DNA from: Agrostemma githago
Taxonomy: Eukaryota > Streptophyta > Magnoliopsida > Caryophyllales > Caryophyllaceae
DNA: 64,000 nucleotides
Direction: 5' to 3'
NCBI GenBank assembly: GCA_958450325.1
Contig: OY288251.1
Location: 15,318,976 to 15,382,975, forward strand
Below are positions 60,101 to 64,000 of this stretch, piece by piece; the stretch's first letter is position 1; the number at the start of each line of letters is the position of its first letter. The notes beneath the pieces are model-generated. The model searched no databases, was not told the origin of the DNA, and saw only the letters and a list, made by a program, of their open reading frames with translations. The position numbers were made by a program, and so were the translations under genes.

Positions 60101-60170
60101 CCTCGTCCGTCAGGGTACGTATTATTTGTTGTGTCCATGTATTTTGGTATACATATCGTTTTGTGTACAG

Positions 60171-61836
60171 GTGTTCAATAAAACTGTGTTTCATCTACAA
60201 CGAATCATTGGTCGAGTACATGGAGTACGAATGTATACCGAGGGACGATATGCAATCGCTCAAGCCCGGCCTGCAGGTGACAAATAACATCATTAAATGC
60301 TGGTGTAGGCTGCTGAACCAGTTGTTGTACGAGAAATCGGCACCAAGTGTAACCAGTAGATGTTTCTTCTCTCTTGGACATACGATACGTTCACCCTCCA
60401 AAAGTCTGCAGCTCTAAATGTTTTTTTAAAGAGTTACACACTTTATGTTGTACAGTTACACATTTAAAAGTGCATAATCACACACTATAAGCTGTACAGT
60501 CACACACAAACACATGTACAGTCACAGACTTTAAAGTGCATAATCACACACTGTAAGGTGTATAGTCACACAGTTTGTGATGTATAGTCACAGACATTAT
60601 AGTGCATAATCACACACTGTAAGCTGTATAGTCTCACAGTTTGTGATGTAGAGTCACAGACATTAAAGTGCATAATCACACACTATAAGCTGTATAGTCA
60701 CGCACTTTGTGATGTACAGTCAGCCATTTTAAGTTGTATAGTCACTAACTACATGTATTAATATCGGTGAATGTGAGAAGGAGCCCATGCTGGAATTGTG
60801 GGAAAAAAACACAAGGGCCTGAATCTGGACGATCAGATATTCTACGTGTGGGACCAGTGGAGGCAAAACAGTTTCTACAAATTTGCTTTGGACTCAGACA
60901 TGGTATTACTCTGCACATAATGTTCGTTAGTAGTGGTTATCAACACAATTTTCTGACGCATTGATTGTAGGTGTTCGTCCCAGTTTCATACGGGGACAAC
61001 GACCACTACAGTTGCGCTTGCATAAACTTCAAATCGAAACAAGTAGAGTACCTCGACAACAGGTTGTACGATGACGATTTTGCTACGTTGCCTTACTGTG
61101 GCATTGCTCCAATAGCGGTAACAATATTTTACATGACATGTGGGACTATTAAATCAATTTTGTGACTGCGACTGTATTCAACAACTTATCCTGGTTCATT
61201 TTATTTTTTAGGCTGATAAAATGGGAGAGTACATAGTACAGGGAGGGGTGATGAAGGGTGAAAAAGTCCGTTCGTTTAGGATGGTGAACGTTCCCTTATT
61301 TTGGCAGGGGGTAGGCTACTCCTCCAATGACTGTGGAGTGTACTTGATGATCCACATGATGTTGTACGTCGGGTTCCTATTTCAGTGCTCTTTGGGGACA
61401 ACGGCGGCCATGAATCTGCGCAGGGCAGAGATCACGGCGACCCTTATTTTGAGCAACGTGAAGAAGGTAAGGGACGCTGCTTTAAAGAGCGTGGCAGCCT
61501 TCAGAAAGTACAAGGAATCGATGTTGTTGACCCGAGTGAACGAAAGAACTCCGATGAAGACAACCTCCACAAAGCGGAAGCTTCAATTGGTACCCCGAAG
61601 ACGCCTGAACCCATACCCCAATCAGTCCCAGAAGAATGTCGGTCAGCAATCAAGACTCGATCACGGGGCGATGGGGATGGGTTGGGTGGCTCTTTAATCA
61701 AAGGGGACTCAGACCCCGACTCCATCATCATGTGGAACTTGCTTCGCATTAACCGGTCGCTGACGAGTAAGATGCTCCACCTGCGAAAACACGTCACCGA
61801 CTACTGCTTCCTTGATGATAATGGGTACGAAGAAAG
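60171..61836 (+). pseudogene. Ulp1-type cysteine protease module A
   Basis: Exons: 60171-60417 (LVEYMEYECIPRDDMQSLKP, NNIIKCWCRLLNQLL); about 60778-60902 (GLNLDDQIFYVWDQWRQNSF); 60971-61117 (VFVPVSYGDNDHYSCACINF, EYLDNR); and 61212-61836. The His (DNDHY) and Asp (YLDN) are 17 residues apart, as in Ulp1/SENP proteases. The Cys follows in GVGYSSNDCGVYLMIHM, preceded by a Gln (FWQG). The last exon shifts frame between about 61450 and 61550, then reads IIMWNLLRINRSLTSKMLHL to a GT at 61837. A minisatellite fills the first intron. The triad is present, but the frame is broken. Confidence 0.78.
60425..60755. repeat. Minisatellite array 3, with a 63-bp higher-order unit
   Basis: TATAGTCACAC units of about 20-22 bp. 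Triplets containing CACAGACATTAAAGTGCATA and CAGTTTGTGATGTA recur about every 63 bp, three to four times. Confidence 0.9.
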
Positions 61837-61902
61837 GTATGTAACCGTTTACGCCTCTGCTTTATGTTGCATATTAAGCATTCTAACGAATATGTAACGC
61901 AG

Positions 61903-63368
61903 GGAACAATTGGGGTACTACAGCACTCGAGCGCAGATGGAGAGGCGTGAGATTTAAACGCTCTTGTCCGGAGATAGTATGAGCGAGGCGGTGCTGGAGT
62001 GTTGGTCACACCTAATGAACTGGTTGGAAGCGGACGACAAACGGCGTGGACAATCCTCCCCATCTGGAGTGACGATGGCGTGATTCGGTATTTGTCACAA
62101 GGTATGCCCTCCTCCCCCACCTATTATATTGAATGGTAAAAATGACTTCAGACATATTAGCTATAAGGCTGTATAAACATGTTTTTATAGTAACACACTT
62201 TATGCTGTTTGCATGCTTGCATGCTTTAGGTTGTACAGTCACACACTTTATGGTGTATAGTCACAAACTTAACTCTGTATAGTCACACACTGTAAGGTCT
62301 AAAGTTACAGGCTGTAGGTTGCATAGTCACACACCTTAGGTTATACAATCACACACTTTGTGGTGTACAACCACATGTACACACTTTATGCTGTTTTCAT
62401 GCTTGCAAGCTTTAGGTTGTACAGTCAAACACTTTTTGGTGTATAGTCACAGACTTCACTCTATACAGTCACACACTTTAAGGTCTAAAGTTACAGGCTG
62501 TAGGTTGCATGGTCACACACCGTAGGTTGTACAATCACACACTTTGTGGTGAATAGACACATACTTTATATAGTTGTGGGTGAAAAATTTGACGACGTAC
62601 CATGTGACTTACGACAACTAATATTCACCCTCAACCCCCACGTTAGGACTGACTTGCCCGTGTACTGGAGCGGCCCGAATCAAGTACCCTCGCGGATGAA
62701 AACTACGACGGCGTGTACGCAGCGTGGGACAGATTCGTACGAGACGGCAACGGAGCATTCAACATGGAAGCCGAACTACTGTTTGTCCTGGTACATGCTA
62801 GGGGGCACTACGCGTGCATCTGCATCAACTTTAGAGAAAGCACCGTGGACATCCTCGATTATCAGACACACAGTCCGGGCTCATATATGTTCGGGGTGTC
62901 ACACAAAATAGTAAGTTTCATGAGTAAGATTTAATTTCCCGCGTCAAATATTCAGCTGCTTCTGTAGGTCTTGACGTTTACTTTTACCTAATATTGCAAC
63001 ACTCGTACGCAGTGGCCGACTACATGGACGACAAGGGGCTGATGAAGGGCGTTCACCTGTCGAAGTTTACACATCGCCAGGTAAACTTGGAATGACAGAG
63101 CGTCAGGAAGAACGACACGGAATCCGGCATTTTCTGCTTGATGCACATGTCCCTGTACGATGGTGCGTTGTTCAGCCACGATGATATTGGGTCTAAGGTC
63201 GGGAGGCGTTATTTGTTGTTCAAGATTGTAGCATCCCTCGTCCTTGCTGACATGAATGAGACTCGTGGGGACGTGTTGAGGAAAATTCACGCTTTCATAG
63301 AGGACAAGCCGAACATATGGAAAAACCTCGACGCTAGGCGTAAGTTAGTAAAAAAGTTTGCCAAGTAG
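61903..63368 (+). pseudogene. Ulp1-type module B, catalytic Cys replaced by Ser
   Basis: Joined in frame to module A through an intron (61837-61902): EQLGYYSTRAQMERREI, a stop (TAA near 61955), then TLLSGDSMSEAVLECWSHLM, the same start as module A. A minisatellite intron follows. The next exon (about 62640-62911) has VYAAWDRFVRDGNGAFNMEA and HARGHYACICINFRESTVDI (His and Asp 17 apart). Exon 63012-63368 has a TGA where module A has Trp (FWQ), then QSVRKNDTESGIFCLMHM: the Cys position is Ser (TCC). It ends KKFAK stop. A tandem copy of module A, probably inactive before the stops arose. Confidence 0.75.
62190..62570. repeat. Minisatellite array 4, two copies of a 186-bp higher-order unit
   Basis: TATGCTGTTTGCATGCTTGC at 62201 and TATGCTGTTTTCATGCTTGC at 62387 start two long copies that stay parallel through CTAAAGTTACAGGCTGTAGG to CACACACTTTGTGGTG. 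Confidence 0.9.
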
Positions 63369-64000
63369 ATACCGTAACGCGTGAAATGTAGCAATTAGTG
63401 TACATGTTGAAGTAATCAGTTTTTGGAGTATCGAAAAATCTCTTGTTGAAGTATCTTTAGAGTATCAGATGAAGGACAACTCAATATTTTTGGATTTATG
63501 ATTTGCCTGTGATTTTACGTGGGCAGAGTCACATGCTTGATATGATACAATCACGCCACTTCTAACTCATAATCACAGCCAAAGTCATGCAGAGTCATGA
63601 CTGACAACCACAATTCACTGACTAATTGAACGAAGTAACTCAAAATATATGACAATTCTTTTCGTTCAATTTATATGATTCGTAAAAAAAATACGATTTA
63701 ATTCGCCACGTATCATCCCAAACATATACAAACGAATTAACATACTCGCAAAAAATATTAAACACTAGAAACATAAAACAAATTTATCACGTCTTTGGAG
63801 CACACGTATTAAACCCATGATTTGTACTCTGTGAAATTATCCAGAACAAAACACACATAAACGTAAATTATTTTCACAACCAGATTATTTCACAAAAATA
63901 TCGATCGTTCAAGCAGATGTCGACGGAAAATAAACGATACACATCGAGTACGTGACTGAAGGGATGTTTGTGAGTCTCAATGCACATTGAGAACACAAAA
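63369..64000. other. 3' flank of the Ulp1-like gene
   Basis: AT-rich. A few stray TCACA-type minisatellite units lie near 63528-63600. No terminator or further gene is identified. Confidence 0.5.

Overview
This window is plant nuclear DNA made almost entirely of transposable elements. No rRNA, tRNA, organellar or bacterial genes are visible. The organism is probably a Caryophyllaceae species, perhaps Silene. That is an inference: the dominant family has the layout described for Retand elements of Silene latifolia (long LTRs, tRNA-Arg primer site, antisense genes between pol and the right LTR, a short tandem repeat near the 3' end).

Left half (1-36105). The left edge is a decayed Tat-lineage Ty3/gypsy pol fragment (minus). 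It abuts an Athila-type LTR, primer site and gag remnant (plus; about 1949-3663 and 18385-19141). Into the Athila leader went a Tat-type LTR, now a solo LTR (3664-4253 + 16605-18384, TSD TATAG). Into that solo LTR went a complete 12.35-kb Retand-like element (4254-16604, minus, TSD CATAC). It has gag and an antisense gene remnant but no pol. A second Retand-like element (19142-27098, plus) lies in the Athila gag. Its antisense gene is split by a chromovirus (27099-36105, minus) that has one long gag-pol frame with three stop codons.

Middle (36106-46735). Segment 36106-39343 holds a CACTA-like transposon end and the first exons of a plant-mobile-domain (PMD) gene. Target-site duplications and the broken exon both indicate that it was inverted by recombination between two chromovirus LTRs. 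A chromovirus solo LTR (39344-41308) follows, then the 3' half of another Athila element (minus): possible 3' LTR, env-position ORF and integrase C-terminus.

Right half (46736-64000). This is AT-rich DNA with a repeat bounded by imperfect inverted ends (about 47573-49920), a 237-bp MITE, a compound microsatellite and a second Tat solo LTR (50313-52629, TSD ACATG). It ends in a large decayed gene (about 52635-63368, plus) with a basic N-terminus, an acidic middle and two consecutive Ulp1-type cysteine-protease modules. The second module has Ser in place of the catalytic Cys. The introns of this gene carry a recurring roughly 20-bp TATAGTCACAC-type minisatellite. One array is split by a 3.3-kb CACTA element (55411-58712, TSD ATA) that carries exon fragments resembling a TM9SF/EMP70 membrane protein and a ferritin, i.e. 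a Pack-CACTA.

No intact single-copy host gene is evident. The strongest observations are the Pack-CACTA with two captured genes, the LTR-mediated inversion, the spliced antisense PMD gene of the Retand-like elements, and the double Ulp1 gene with its intronic minisatellite.
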